Assembly: GCA_026002995.1 (NCBI GenBank)
Contig: BPGK01000001.1
Location: forward strand, 124,001-188,000
DNA: 64,000 bases
DNA from: Gaiellaceae bacterium
GTDB taxonomy: Bacteria; Actinomycetota; Thermoleophilia; Gaiellales; Gaiellaceae
Direction: 5' to 3'
The notes under the pieces were generated by a model. That model was not told where the DNA came from, did not search any database, and was given only the letters and a program-made list of their open reading frames with translations. Position 1 is the stretch's first letter; each line of letters opens with the position of its first letter. A program made the translations under genes and the position numbers. Shown here one piece after another: positions 9,828 to 19,566 of this stretch.

Positions 9828-10748
9828 TCAGTACGCGACCGCGCCGCGGCCGGTCTCGGCCGCGTGGCGCTGCTCGTCCGCCCGGTAGCTCGAGCGCACG
9901 AGCGGGCCTGAGAACACCGAGCCGAAGCCGAGCGCCTCGCCCTGCTCGCGGAAGAATCGGAACTCGTCCGGGTGCACCCAGCGGTCGATCGCGGTGTGCT
10001 TCTCCGACGGGCGCAGGTACTGGCCGATCGTGACGACGTCGACTCCGTGTGCGCGGAGGTCACGCATCGTCTCTACGACTTCCTCGTTCGTCTCCCCGAG
10101 GCCGACGATGATCCCGGACTTCGTCAGCACGTCGTAGTCGGCGAGCTCCTTCACCCGTCGCAGGAGCCAGAGCGCCTTGTCGTAGCTCGCCTTCGCTCCA
10201 CGCATCTGGCGGTGGAGGCGGCGCACCGTCTCGATGTTGTGGCCGAAGACGTCGGGTCGCGCCGCGAGCACGGTTCGCAGCGCCTCCTCCTCGACGCCGA
10301 GGAAGTCGGGGGTGAGGATCTCGACCGTCGCCGCGGGGAGCTTGCGGCGCACCGCACGGATCGTCGCGGCGTAGTGGCCGGCTCCTCGGTCGGGGAGGTC
10401 GTCGCGATCGACCGAGGTGACGACGACGTGAGAGAGCCGCATCTGGGCGGCCGCCTGCGCCAGCCGGAGCGGCTCGAGCGGGTCCGGCATCCCCTCGGGT
10501 CGGCCCGAGGTGACGTCGCAGTAGCGGCAGGCGCGCGTGCAGGTCTCGCCGAGGATCTGGAAGGTCGCCGTCCCCCGTCCCCAGCACTCGCCGATGTTGG
10601 GGCAGTTCGCCTCTTCGCAGATCGTATGCAGCCGTCCCTCGCGGAGGAGGCTGCGCACCTCGAAGTAGCGCGAGTCCGCGCGCGGCGCGCGCACCTTCAT
10701 CCACTCGGGGCGGCGCGCGCGCTCCACGACCGGGAGCGACTTCTGCAT
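9828..10748 (-). CDS. lipA: Lipoyl synthase
   Basis: Radical SAM enzyme inserting two sulfurs into protein-bound octanoyl groups to form lipoyl cofactors. The auxiliary cluster cysteines C44, C49 and C55 and the radical SAM CX3CX2C set C70, C74 and C77 (CTRACRYC) are present, and the C-terminal RSSYRA serine motif that ligates the auxiliary cluster is intact. Length 306. TAGACT lies 7 bases before the ATG. It works with LipB (11523-12248) to lipoylate the E2 proteins encoded at 12657 and 48479. Confidence 0.97.
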   Translation of the reverse strand: MQKSLPVVERARRPEWMKVRAPRADSRYFEVRSLLREGRLHTICEEANCPNIGECWGRGTATFQILGETCTRACRYCDVTSGRPEGMPDPLEPLRLAQAAAQMRLSHVVVTSVDRDDLPDRGAGHYAATIRAVRRKLPAATVEILTPDFLGVEEEALRTVLAARPDVFGHNIETVRRLHRQMRGAKASYDKALWLLRRVKELADYDVLTKSGIIVGLGETNEEVVETMRDLRAHGVDVVTIGQYLRPSEKHTAIDRWVHPDEFRFFREQGEALGFGSVFSGPLVRSSYRADEQRHAAETGRGAVAY

Positions 10749-10758
10749 CGAGGGGAGT

Positions 10759-11169
10759 CTACGGAAGGAGGGTGAACGCCTCGCAGTGCCTCGGGCGAAC
10801 CACCGCGAAGTGGCGGTGGTCGAGGGTCGCGATCGTCGTCCCGCCGAGTCGTTCCGCGACTGCGACGATCGCCGCGTCGACGAACCCGAGAAGCAGGCTC
10901 GCGTATCGGGTCATCAGCTCCTGCGCCCGAGCGTAGTCCGGGAGCCTCATGTCCTCGACGTGCACCGATCCGTCGACGACGCTCCGGAGGAGCGCGTCGG
11001 TCGCGCCTTCTGCTCCCCGGCTTCGGGCGAGGCCGTCGATCTCGACGACGACCGGAGCCGGTACGACGACGTCGTCGCGCGTCCCGAGGAGCCGTGCGCA
11101 CGGCTCGTGGAGCCTGTCGCTTCGCACGAGCGCCGCGTACACGACGCTCGTGTCACAGATGAGCGGCAC
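10759..11169 (-). CDS. vapC: PIN-domain toxin, VapC-like ribonuclease
   Basis: Predicted Mg-dependent RNase toxin, 136 residues. The PIN acidic residues are visible: Asp in PLICDTSVVYA near the N-terminus, Glu in VVVEIDGLA, Asp in LLGFVDAAIV and Asp in IATLDHRHF. The GTG at 11167-11169 is chosen because it places the first Asp at residue 6, as in other VapCs, and overlaps the antitoxin stop by 17 bases. RNA target not predictable from sequence. The stop overlaps the lipA promoter box. Confidence 0.88.
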   Translation of the reverse strand: MPLICDTSVVYAALVRSDRLHEPCARLLGTRDDVVVPAPVVVEIDGLARSRGAEGATDALLRSVVDGSVHVEDMRLPDYARAQELMTRYASLLLGFVDAAIVAVAERLGGTTIATLDHRHFAVVRPRHCEAFTLLP

Positions 11170-11398
11170 CGGAGCGGTAGTACCCGTCGAGGATCTCGTC
11201 CACCCGCTCGGAGGTGTCGCCCGGCCCGTCGTCGGACTCGACCGCACCGATGAAGCTCGGCGGCCGCTTGCGGCGCTGGCATGCGCGCCACTCGAGCGCC
11301 TCGCGGATCACCGCGCCGAGCGAGACCCCCTCCTCCCTGGCGATCGCGCGCAGGCGGTCGAGGAGGTCGTCGGGCGCCATGATCGTAGTGCGGCTCAT
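11153..11398 (-). CDS. vapB: Ribbon-helix-helix antitoxin, VapB-like
   Basis: Predicted DNA-binding antitoxin for the following PIN toxin. From MSRTT the protein is 81 residues: an N-terminal ribbon-helix-helix (about residues 1-42, with TTIMAPDDLLDRLRAIA and SLGAVIREALEW) and an acidic C-terminal tail that would wrap the toxin. Two earlier in-frame ATGs (11405-11407 and 11417-11419) are possible; the shortest is preferred because the first two lie inside a repeated CATAATG element. Autoregulation of the pair is expected from the family. Confidence 0.8.
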   Translation of the reverse strand: MSRTTIMAPDDLLDRLRAIAREEGVSLGAVIREALEWRACQRRKRPPSFIGAVESDDGPGDTSERVDEILDGYYRSGAAHL

Positions 11399-11404
11399 CT
11401 TCGC

Positions 11405-11423
11405 CATTATGGCACTCATTATG
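11405..11423 (-). promoter_or_regulatory. Tandem CATAATG element before vapB (promoter/operator candidate)
   Basis: Read on the minus strand, CATAATG occurs twice with a 12-base period (11423-11417 and 11411-11405). Each CATAAT resembles a -10 box; the second ends 7 bases before the ATG at 11398. Toxin-antitoxin promoters usually overlap antitoxin-bound repeats, so the pair may be both promoter and operator. Confidence 0.45.
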
Positions 11424-11522
11424 TCACCGGATCCGCGCGGCTTCGCTGCGAGACGGTCACGCCCGCTGGCTCTCGATCCGCGCGGCCCCGTGCCGGGTGG
11501 GGTGGGCTCTTCGGCCGACGCC

Positions 11523-12248
11523 TCAGCGCGACGCGAGCGAGGCGTGGATCGGCTGCGGCCACAGTCCGGGGCCCTCGTCGGCGGGGAGCTCCTCGAAGTC
11601 GAGGCCGAAGACCTCCGCGAGTGCCTCGATCGCGGTCGGTCGCACGTCGTCGACCGGGAGCTCCCGGCTGAGCTCCCGCGCCATCGTCGTGAACTGCGCG
11701 TCCTCGAGCCCACAGGCCGTGATCCACTCGGTGAATGGCGCGGGATCGAGATCGACGTTGAGTGCGTAGCCGTGCGTCGTCACCCAGCGGGAGACGTGGA
11801 CGCCGATCGACGCGATCTTCCGTGGCCCCTGACCGCCACTGGGTGGCATCCAAACTCCGGTCAACCCTTCGTAACGGGTTGCCTCGAGGCCGAAGGCCGC
11901 GAGCGTCCGGATGAGCGCTTCCTCGAGGTCGCGCACGTACCGCTTCACGTCCTTACCGTGGTGGCGGAGGTCGAGGATCGGGTAGCAGACGAGCTGCCCG
12001 GGCGCGTGGTAGGTCGACTTCCCTCCACGGTCGGTCTCGTGGATCTCGATCTCGGCCCCCTCGGGGAGGTGGAGCTCGCGGTCGGCTTCCGTGCGACGAC
12101 CCATCGTCACAACCGGCGGGTGCTCGAGGAAGACGACCGTCTCCGGGATCGCACCCTGCGAGACGGCGCCGGCCAGCGAGCGCTGGAGGTCGAGTGCCTC
12201 GGCGTACGGCACGAGCCCGAGGCGGAGCAGGTACGCCCCTCGTCTCAT
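11523..12248 (-). CDS. lipB: Lipoyl(octanoyl) transferase
   Basis: Transfers octanoyl from acyl carrier protein to lipoyl domains, the step before LipA. It has 241 residues with the substrate loop RGGKSTYHAPGQLVCYPIL, the catalytic lysine segment RKIASIGVHVSRWVTTHG and the catalytic Cys in ITACGLED. The ATG overlaps the stop of the upstream GFA gene (ATGA). Its downstream partner lipA is separated from it only by vapBC. Confidence 0.95.
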   Translation of the reverse strand: MRRGAYLLRLGLVPYAEALDLQRSLAGAVSQGAIPETVVFLEHPPVVTMGRRTEADRELHLPEGAEIEIHETDRGGKSTYHAPGQLVCYPILDLRHHGKDVKRYVRDLEEALIRTLAAFGLEATRYEGLTGVWMPPSGGQGPRKIASIGVHVSRWVTTHGYALNVDLDPAPFTEWITACGLEDAQFTTMARELSRELPVDDVRPTAIEALAEVFGLDFEELPADEGPGLWPQPIHASLASR

Positions 12249-12649
12249 GGGAGCGCCTCGTAGCGCTCGGCGCCGTCGTCGGGGAGCACCTCCCACGGCG
12301 CCAGCGAGCGGACGAAGATGTGGCTCTCGAGGCGTCCCCGGTACGGCTCGTCGAGCGCGGGGAGCCGCACGGGGGTCTTCGGGCTCGTGGGCCAGCCGCC
12401 GCCGAAGAGGTTCGTCCCGCAGACCGAGCAGAACGTCTTCGCCGATCCCTCGGAGGGCTGGTACGTCGTGAGCAGCTCCTCGCCGGCGAGGATCCGCACT
12501 GCCTCGGTCGGCACGCGGCCGCTCACCGTGCTTCCTCCGCCCGAGATCTTCTTGCAGCTCTCGCAGTGGCAGGCGCCGACGTGCTCGAAGGGCGCCGTCA
12601 CCTCGAAGCGGACGCCGCCGCAGAGGCACGTGCCGGTCAGGCGCGTCAT
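12245..12649 (-). CDS. GFA / CENP-V family zinc protein
   Basis: 134-residue protein of the glutathione-dependent formaldehyde-activating (GFA) fold. The zinc cysteines appear as CLCGGV near residue 8, CHCESCK near residue 27 and CSVCG near residue 74. The family is widespread and mostly of unknown activity; formaldehyde-glutathione chemistry is unlikely to be its role in an actinobacterium. It is co-transcribed with lipB (4-base overlap) and begins 7 bases after the E2 gene, which suggests operon membership but no proven link to lipoylation. Confidence 0.85.
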   Translation of the reverse strand: MTRLTGTCLCGGVRFEVTAPFEHVGACHCESCKKISGGGSTVSGRVPTEAVRILAGEELLTTYQPSEGSAKTFCSVCGTNLFGGGWPTSPKTPVRLPALDEPYRGRLESHIFVRSLAPWEVLPDDGAERYEALP

Positions 12650-12656
12650 CGCCCCC

Positions 12657-14081
12657 TCAGTACGAGGTCTCGTCCCAGGTCTCTAGCCGCTCGCGCAGGT
12701 CGCGGAGGAAGCGACCGGCGAGCGCGCCGTCGACGAGGCGGTGGTCGTACGTCAGGGTCAGGTTCATGATCGGCCGAATCGCGATCACGTCGTTGCCGAG
12801 CTCGTCCTGCACGACCCAGGGACGCTTGACGAGGGCGTACGTGCCGAGGATCGCGGACTGCGGCTGGCTGATGATCGGCGTCCCGTGGAACGTGCCGTAG
12901 CCACCGGGGTTCGTGATCGTGAACGTGCCCCCCTGCACCTCGTCCGGGAGGAGCTTCTTCTCCCGCGCACGTTGCGCGAGGTCGGCGATCCCCTTGGCGA
13001 TCCCGAGCAGGTTGAGCGTCTCCGCGTTGCGGAGCACCGGCACGATGAGACCCTTGCCGTCCGCGAGCTCGACCGCGAAGCCGAGGTTCACGAAGCGTCG
13101 CGTGACGATCTGCTCGCCTCGGATCTCGCCGTTGATCCAGGGGTAGTCCTTCAGCGTCTCGACGACGGCGCGCGCGACGAACGCGAGGTAGGTCAGGTTG
13201 ACGCCATGATCGCGCTCGAACACGGGCTTGAGCTTCTGTCGCAGCGCGACGACTCGAGACATGTCCACCTCGATCGCGCTCGTGACGTGCGCGGCGGTGT
13301 CGAGCGAGCGCCGCATGTGCTCGGCGATCCCGCGCCGCATCGCGTTCATCGGCTCGAGCGTCTCGCCCGGCGCAGCTTCCGCAGTCCCGGGCGGCGGCGG
13401 GGTCGGGGCGACCGGTGCCGGAGCGACGGCAGCAGGAGGAGCTTGGGCCGGTGGCGGCGCGACCGGCGAGGGTGGAGCTTCGGGCGGAGGTGTCTCCGCG
13501 GGCGCCTCGGGTGGAGCGGCGGCGTGAGCGCGCGAGGCGATGTAGGCGAGGATGTCCTTCTTCGTCACCCGTCCGCCCGTTCCGGTTCCGGGCACGACGG
13601 CGGGGTCGACGCCGTGCTCGGCGGCGATGCGGGCGACGACGGGCGAGACGAACGTCTTGCCGTTCCCGCTCGGCGCGGCCGGGACGGGCTCCGGCTGTAC
13701 GGGCGCGGGAGGAGCTGTCGGTGGCTCGGGCTCCGCTGCAGGCGGCGCGACCGGAGGCATCTCCGCTGCGACTGGCGCGGGCGCTTCGGCGACGGGCTCG
13801 GGCGTTGCGGGAGCAGGCGCCGCCGGCGCTCCGGCCGCTCCGATGCGTGCGATGACCGTGCCGACCTCGACCGTCTCGCCCTCCTGGACGAGGATCTCGG
13901 CGAGGACCCCCTCACCCGGGCTCGGGACTTCGGTGTCGACCTTGTCCGTGGAGATCTCGAGCAGCGGCTCGTCGCGCGCGACGGGGTCGCCCGGCTGCTT
14001 GAGCCACTTCGTGATCGTCCCTTCCGAGACGGAAACGCCCATTTGCGGCATGACCACCTCGATCTGGGTTCCTGTGCTCAC
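12657..14081 (-). CDS. Dihydrolipoamide acyltransferase (E2) of a 2-oxoacid dehydrogenase complex
   Basis: Core subunit of a pyruvate or branched-chain 2-oxoacid dehydrogenase. The 474 residues comprise one lipoyl domain with modified lysine K47 (EISTDKVDTEV), a long Ala/Pro linker (about 85-135), a peripheral-subunit binding domain (FVSPVVARIAAEHGVDP to VTKKDILAYI), a second Ala/Pro linker and the catalytic domain ending TYDHRLVDGALAGRFL with the active-site His. GTG start with AGGAGG 4 bases upstream. Substrate (pyruvate versus branched-chain) is not settled by sequence inspection. Confidence 0.93.
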   Translation of the reverse strand: MSTGTQIEVVMPQMGVSVSEGTITKWLKQPGDPVARDEPLLEISTDKVDTEVPSPGEGVLAEILVQEGETVEVGTVIARIGAAGAPAAPAPATPEPVAEAPAPVAAEMPPVAPPAAEPEPPTAPPAPVQPEPVPAAPSGNGKTFVSPVVARIAAEHGVDPAVVPGTGTGGRVTKKDILAYIASRAHAAAPPEAPAETPPPEAPPSPVAPPPAQAPPAAVAPAPVAPTPPPPGTAEAAPGETLEPMNAMRRGIAEHMRRSLDTAAHVTSAIEVDMSRVVALRQKLKPVFERDHGVNLTYLAFVARAVVETLKDYPWINGEIRGEQIVTRRFVNLGFAVELADGKGLIVPVLRNAETLNLLGIAKGIADLAQRAREKKLLPDEVQGGTFTITNPGGYGTFHGTPIISQPQSAILGTYALVKRPWVVQDELGNDVIAIRPIMNLTLTYDHRLVDGALAGRFLRDLRERLETWDETSY

Positions 14082-14125
14082 GTGTCCTCCTGTGCGGCTC
14101 CGTGTCGGGTCGAGGCCTCTCTCGC

Positions 14126-15100
14126 TCAGTACGCGACCAGCTTCCGCAACGCGTCGACGACGTCCTCGACCTGGGGGATGAACGCCTTCTCGAGCGGCGG
14201 CGAGAAGGGAACGGGCGTGTCGGGCGCCGCGACGCGCACGATCGGAGCATCGAGATCTTCGAAGGCCTTCTCTGCGATCGTCGCGGCGATCTCGGCGCCG
14301 AAGCCCCCGGTCCTGGTGTCCTCGTGGAGGACGAGCACCTTCGAGGTGCGCCGCACGCTCTCGAGGACGCGCTCCTCATCCCAGGGGATGAGCGTGCGCA
14401 GGTCGAGGACCTCGATCTCTGTCCCCTCGGCCGCGAGTCGCTCCGCCGCCTCGGCCGCGGTGTGCACCATCGCACCCCAGGTCACGACGACGGCGTCGTC
14501 GCCCGGACGGTGGACGCGCGCCTGACCGAAGGGGATCGTGTAGCGCTCGTCGGGCACCTGGGCCTTGATGCGCCGGTACAGGTGCTTGTGCTCGAAGAAG
14601 AGCACCGGGTTCGGGTCCTCGATCGACGTCGCGAGTAGGCCCTTGGCGTCCTCGGGCGTAGCCGGACAGACGACTTTGAGCCCGGGGATGTGCGCGAAGG
14701 AGCTCTCGGGGTTCTGCGAGTGGAACGGCCCGCCCGAGAAGCCCCCGCCGGAGGGCAGCCGGAGCACGATCGGGATCGGCGTCCGCGCCCGGAAGAACTG
14801 CTTCGCTGCGACCGTCACCAGCTGATCCCAGGCGCAGGAGACGAAGTCCGCGAACTGCATCTCCGCGACCGGCCGCAGCCCCATGAGCGCCGCGCCGGTC
14901 GCGCCGCCGACGATCGCCGTCTCGGAGAGCGGCGTGTCGATCACGCGCCAGGCGCCGAACTCCTCCTGGAACCCGAGCGTCACCTTGAAGGCGCCGCCGT
15001 AGACGCCGACGTCCTCCCCGAGGACGAACACGCGCGGGTCTCGTCGCATCTCCTGTCGGAGTCCCTCCGAGATCGCCTGGATATAGGTCAGCTCGGCCAT
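14126..15100 (-). CDS. 2-oxoacid dehydrogenase E1 component, beta subunit
   Basis: 324-residue transketolase-like subunit that completes the thiamine diphosphate site with E1 alpha. Hallmarks are VFVLGEDVGVYGGAFKVT, RVIDTPLSETAIVG and the C-terminal VLVLHEDTRTGGFGAEIAA. The ATG lies 2 bases after the E1 alpha stop. The unit E1 alpha-E1 beta-E2 plus lipB/lipA forms a self-contained complex-and-cofactor cluster; E3 is not in the window. Confidence 0.94.
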   Translation of the reverse strand: MAELTYIQAISEGLRQEMRRDPRVFVLGEDVGVYGGAFKVTLGFQEEFGAWRVIDTPLSETAIVGGATGAALMGLRPVAEMQFADFVSCAWDQLVTVAAKQFFRARTPIPIVLRLPSGGGFSGGPFHSQNPESSFAHIPGLKVVCPATPEDAKGLLATSIEDPNPVLFFEHKHLYRRIKAQVPDERYTIPFGQARVHRPGDDAVVVTWGAMVHTAAEAAERLAAEGTEIEVLDLRTLIPWDEERVLESVRRTSKVLVLHEDTRTGGFGAEIAATIAEKAFEDLDAPIVRVAAPDTPVPFSPPLEKAFIPQVEDVVDALRKLVAY

Positions 15101-15102
15101 CG

Positions 15103-16146
15103 CTACTTGTGGTGCGGCGTGTCGAGATCCTCGGGGGAGGCGTAGACGCCCTCGACGAGGGTGGACGGATCCGGGAGCGGCGACTGCTCGGCGCGTTCGA
15201 GCGCGTCGCTCAGGAGCCGCTTGACGGAGGTGGCGATCTCGTCCTCCTCCGCCTCCGTCAGGCCGGCGTGCTCGTAGAGCCAGGTCCGGAAGCGTTCGAT
15301 GGGGTCGTGCTCCGCCCACCGCTCGAAGAGCTCCTTGGGGACGTAGAACGCGTCGTCGTGGACGGCGTGGCCCTCCATCCGCAGCGTGAGGCACTCGAGC
15401 AGCGTCGGCCCTCCGCCGGCGCGTGCCTTCTCGATCGCGCGCCTCGCCTCGCGGTAGACGGCGAGCACGTCGGTGCCGTCGACGACGACACCCTCGAACC
15501 CGTACGCGGCTGCGCGGTCGGCGATGTGCTCGATCGGGTAAGAGAGGTACGTCGGGGTCGAGTAGGCCCACTGGTTGTTGTCGCACACGTAGACGATGGG
15601 GAGCCTGCGCACGCCGGCCAGGTTCATGCTCTCGTGCGTGTCGCCGCGCGCAGCGGCGCCCTCTCCGAACCAGCCGACGGCGACGCGGTGGTCGCCGCGG
15701 ATCTTGAAGGCGAGCGCCATCCCCGTCGCGACGGGGAGCATGGCGGGCAAGTGGCTGACCATCGTGTGCAGCCCGAGCTCCGCGATCGCCATGTGGACGT
15801 TGCCGTCGCGTCCCCGTGTCGGCCCGTCCTCGCGCCCCATGTACTGGGCGAAGATGCGCCACGGCTCGGTGCCCCGCACGACGTGCACGCCCATGTCGCG
15901 GTGGAGCGGAGTTCCGACGTCGTTCGGCCCCATGGCGGTCGCCACCCCGACCGCGGCCGCTTCGTTTCCCCGACCGGTGTAGAAGGAGCCGGGGATCTTC
16001 CCCTGCTTGTAGAGGATGTGGCCCCGCTCCTCGATCCCGCGAGTGATGAGGAGGTTGCGGTAGATGCCGAGCAGGTCCTCGCGGTCGAGGCCCGCTTCCT
16101 TCACCTCCTGCAGCGAGCCCACTGGCTCGGCTTCGCGTACGGCCAT
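15103..16146 (-). CDS. 2-oxoacid dehydrogenase E1 component, alpha subunit
   Basis: Thiamine-diphosphate-binding subunit decarboxylating the 2-oxoacid and passing the acyl group to E2 lipoate. The TPP-binding motif appears as WFGEGAAARGD to VCDNNQWAYST (GEG replaces the usual GDG). LYKQGKIPGSFYTGRGNEA is typical of the family. The ATG at 16144-16146 gives 347 residues; a longer reading would extend into the divergent zinc-ribbon gene. First gene of the operon. Confidence 0.93.
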   Translation of the reverse strand: MAVREAEPVGSLQEVKEAGLDREDLLGIYRNLLITRGIEERGHILYKQGKIPGSFYTGRGNEAAAVGVATAMGPNDVGTPLHRDMGVHVVRGTEPWRIFAQYMGREDGPTRGRDGNVHMAIAELGLHTMVSHLPAMLPVATGMALAFKIRGDHRVAVGWFGEGAAARGDTHESMNLAGVRRLPIVYVCDNNQWAYSTPTYLSYPIEHIADRAAAYGFEGVVVDGTDVLAVYREARRAIEKARAGGGPTLLECLTLRMEGHAVHDDAFYVPKELFERWAEHDPIERFRTWLYEHAGLTEAEEDEIATSVKRLLSDALERAEQSPLPDPSTLVEGVYASPEDLDTPHHK

Positions 16147-16212
16147 GCAGTCGCTCCCGTCGTCCGCTAGGTCCTCCCACTCTAACGGAGGGGTCTGTCT
16201 ACAGTGGGCTCC

Positions 16213-16494
16213 GTGGCCCGGCCCCGACGCACCTGGATCCAGGAGGAGCGCCGCAAGGCGCTCGGGGACTGGGTGTGCTTTTGCCTTCGGTGCGGGCACA
16301 CGCAGCGCTACTTCCTCGACGGCGAGGCGAACCTCCCGCGCTCGTGTCCGACGTGCGGAGGGGAGCTGCGGAACCGCTGCCCGGGCTGTGGCGCGCCGAT
16401 CGCGTCGGCGTTCGCGGTCGCCTGCGAGGAGTGCGGCGCGCCCGTCCGCGCGCCCGAGCTCTTCGGTACCCGCATCCGTCGCCCCGGCCGCTGA
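16213..16494 (+). CDS. Small zinc-ribbon protein
   Basis: 93 residues with four closely spaced cysteine pairs (CFCLRC, CPTC, CPGC, CEEC), indicating two zinc ribbons. No enzymatic domain. GTG at 16213 is preferred over an in-frame GTG at 16204 because TACAGT (16200-16205) sits 7 bases before it, the leaderless-type arrangement seen elsewhere. It is divergent from the E1 alpha operon. Function unknown. Confidence 0.7.
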   Translation: MARPRRTWIQEERRKALGDWVCFCLRCGHTQRYFLDGEANLPRSCPTCGGELRNRCPGCGAPIASAFAVACEECGAPVRAPELFGTRIRRPGR

Positions 16495-16518
16495 GCGGCG
16501 CTGCGGCTCCCCGCGCCG

Positions 16519-16875
16519 TCAGCTGTTGACGATCTGGGAGAAGCGGATCACCGTGACGATGTCGCTCTCCGACACCTCGCGGTTGTAGAGCTGGCTGAGG
16601 AAGTGCTGGAGCTCGTCGACGCGCTTGAGGAGTGGGTTGTCGTGCTCGATCTCACGCGGTGAGAGCTCGCCCAGAGGCTTCACCTCGACCTTGTCGATCA
16701 CGGCGTCGAAGATGCGCTCGCGGTGCCCGTAGCGCGCTCCGCACAGGACTGTGACGATCATCCCCTTGCGGTACTTCGCGGACTTGTCGCCCAGGCGGAT
16801 GGTCGCCGTCTTGCGGCCGGTTCGGAGTTGGTCGGCGACCGCGGGGTTGTAGAAGTTGAGGGCGTAGCTCGGCAC
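16519..16875 (-). CDS. ASCH domain protein
   Basis: 118-residue protein with the ASCH (PUA-like, nucleic-acid-associated) fold: NFYNPAVADQLRTGRKTATIR at the N-terminus, KGMIVTVLCGARYG in the middle and a conserved Glu/Lys strand VIDKVEVKPLGELS. Related proteins include RNA-binding coactivators and N4-acetylcytidine amidohydrolases, but activity cannot be assigned. GTG start at 16873-16875 lies 13 bases after the NUDIX gene stop, so the two are probably one transcript. Confidence 0.8.
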   Translation of the reverse strand: MPSYALNFYNPAVADQLRTGRKTATIRLGDKSAKYRKGMIVTVLCGARYGHRERIFDAVIDKVEVKPLGELSPREIEHDNPLLKRVDELQHFLSQLYNREVSESDIVTVIRFSQIVNS

Positions 16876-16888
16876 GACGCGGCGCGAA

Positions 16889-17338
16889 TCATACGGCGTC
16901 GCGCGAGGGGGCCACGAGCGCGAGCGCTCGCGTGGCCATCTCGCGCTCGCCGCGGTAGGCGAGGAGCCGCGGCGCCTCCTCGAGGGGCAGCCAGCGCGCC
17001 TCGGCCACCTCGAGCTCCATGCCCTCCGGCAGCTCTCCAATGCGGCCGCCGACGGCATACGCGAGGAAGAAGCTCACGATCTTGAAGACGCGCTCGCCCT
17101 CCCACGTGTACGTGTAACGGACGTCGCCGAGCTTCGGGCCGAGCCGGGCGCGCACTCCGGTCTCCTCGTACGCCTCGCGCAGCGCGGTCTCGGCCGGCGT
17201 CTCGTCGGGGTCGACGAGGCCCTTGGGCAGCGTCCAGGTGCCGGGTGGCCGTCCGCGCGGACGGATGACGGCGAGCCAGTGCCGCCCACGCATCCTCCTC
17301 GTGAGCACGACGCCGGCGGAGAGCTCGCGACGCGTCAC
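16889..17338 (-). CDS. NUDIX hydrolase
   Basis: 149-residue hydrolase of nucleoside diphosphate-linked substrates. The Nudix box is complete: [20 protein letters not shown] followed by TGV. Substrate not predictable; MutT-like and Ap4A-hydrolase-like members share this core. GTG start. Upstream lies the groESL promoter region on the other strand, so the promoters are back to back in 17339-17433. Confidence 0.88.
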   Translation of the reverse strand: MTRRELSAGVVLTRRMRGRHWLAVIRPRGRPPGTWTLPKGLVDPDETPAETALREAYEETGVRARLGPKLGDVRYTYTWEGERVFKIVSFFLAYAVGGRIGELPEGMELEVAEARWLPLEEAPRLLAYRGEREMATRALALVAPSRDAV

Positions 17339-17400
17339 GACTTTGTGCGAGCGACGGCAGCCGCGAGCACGTGATCTGAGCGTGATCGACTCATATCGGC

Positions 17401-17429
17401 TTGGAAATCAGTCGCGGGCCTGCTATCGT
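17401..17429 (+). promoter_or_regulatory. groESL promoter candidate
   Basis: TTGGAA at 17401-17406 and TATCGT at 17424-17429 are separated by 17 bases and lie immediately before the CIRCE element, matching a housekeeping-sigma promoter. Confidence 0.55.
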
Positions 17430-17433
17430 GCTG

Positions 17434-17460
17434 TTGGCACTCTCTGGCATCGAGTGCCAA
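17434..17460 (+). promoter_or_regulatory. CIRCE operator (HrcA binding site)
   Basis: TTGGCACTC, a 9-base spacer, then GAGTGCCAA: the inverted repeat recognised by the HrcA heat-shock repressor. The symmetry extends two bases further on each side. It sits between the groES promoter and the start codon, so groESL should be derepressed on heat shock. hrcA itself is not in the window. Confidence 0.95.
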
Positions 17461-17498
17461 CAGTGTCACAAACTCGGGATTTAGGGAGGTTTCTGCGA

Positions 17499-17804
17499 AT
17501 GGATCTGCAGCCTCTGGGCGACCGCTTGATCGTGGAGGTCCTCGACGAGGAGGAGATGACGGTCAGCGGCATCGTGCTGCCCGACACGGCGAAGGAGAAG
17601 CCGCAGCGCGGCAAGGTCCTCGCTGTCGGCCCCGGCCCTCGCGACGAGGACGGGGAGTACATCAAGATGGACATCGAGGTCGGTGACGAGGTGATCTTCT
17701 CCAAGTACGGAGGGACGGAGGTCAAGATCGGCACCGAGGAGGTACTCATCCTGCGCGAGTCGGACGTCCTGGCCAAGGTCGTCGGCGACCGCGCGGCGGT
17801 CTAG
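17499..17804 (+). CDS. groES: Co-chaperonin GroES
   Basis: 10 kDa lid of the GroEL folding chamber, 101 residues. [17 protein letters not shown] at the N-terminus and the mobile-loop region [16 protein letters not shown] are typical. GGGAGGT at 17484-17490 is the ribosome binding site. Followed after 61 bases by groEL; expression is under the CIRCE element upstream. Confidence 0.98.
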   Translation: MDLQPLGDRLIVEVLDEEEMTVSGIVLPDTAKEKPQRGKVLAVGPGPRDEDGEYIKMDIEVGDEVIFSKYGGTEVKIGTEEVLILRESDVLAKVVGDRAAV

Positions 17805-17825
17805 GGGCGAGGCTCGTCTCGCCCG
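17804..17825. repeat. GGGGCGAG palindrome, imperfect copy 2
   Basis: GGGGCGAGGC at 17804-17813 with an imperfect right arm to 17825, beginning at the groES stop codon between groES and groEL. In mRNA it could form a hairpin that lowers or uncouples groEL expression. It belongs to the same family as 9786-9807. Confidence 0.45.
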
Positions 17826-17841
17826 TCGGTTCATGACGTAG

Positions 17842-19491
<1,650 letters not shown>

Positions 19492-19507
19492 CCCCCTCCC
19501 TCAAGGG

Positions 19508-19543
19508 AAGACGAAGGGCCGGCGAATGCCGGCCCTTCGTCTT
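19508..19543 (+). terminator. Terminator after groEL
   Basis: A 16-bp perfect stem (19508-19523 with 19528-19543) around a GAAT tetraloop, followed by TTC. It sits between convergent genes and could serve both. Confidence 0.88.
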
Positions 19544-19566
19544 TCGAGGCATCGATTCCGTCGGGC

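Noticed and set aside
12741-14525. 594-codon plus-strand frame over the E2 gene
   Set aside because: Antisense shadow of the E2 Ala/Pro linkers; no ribosome binding site or domain.
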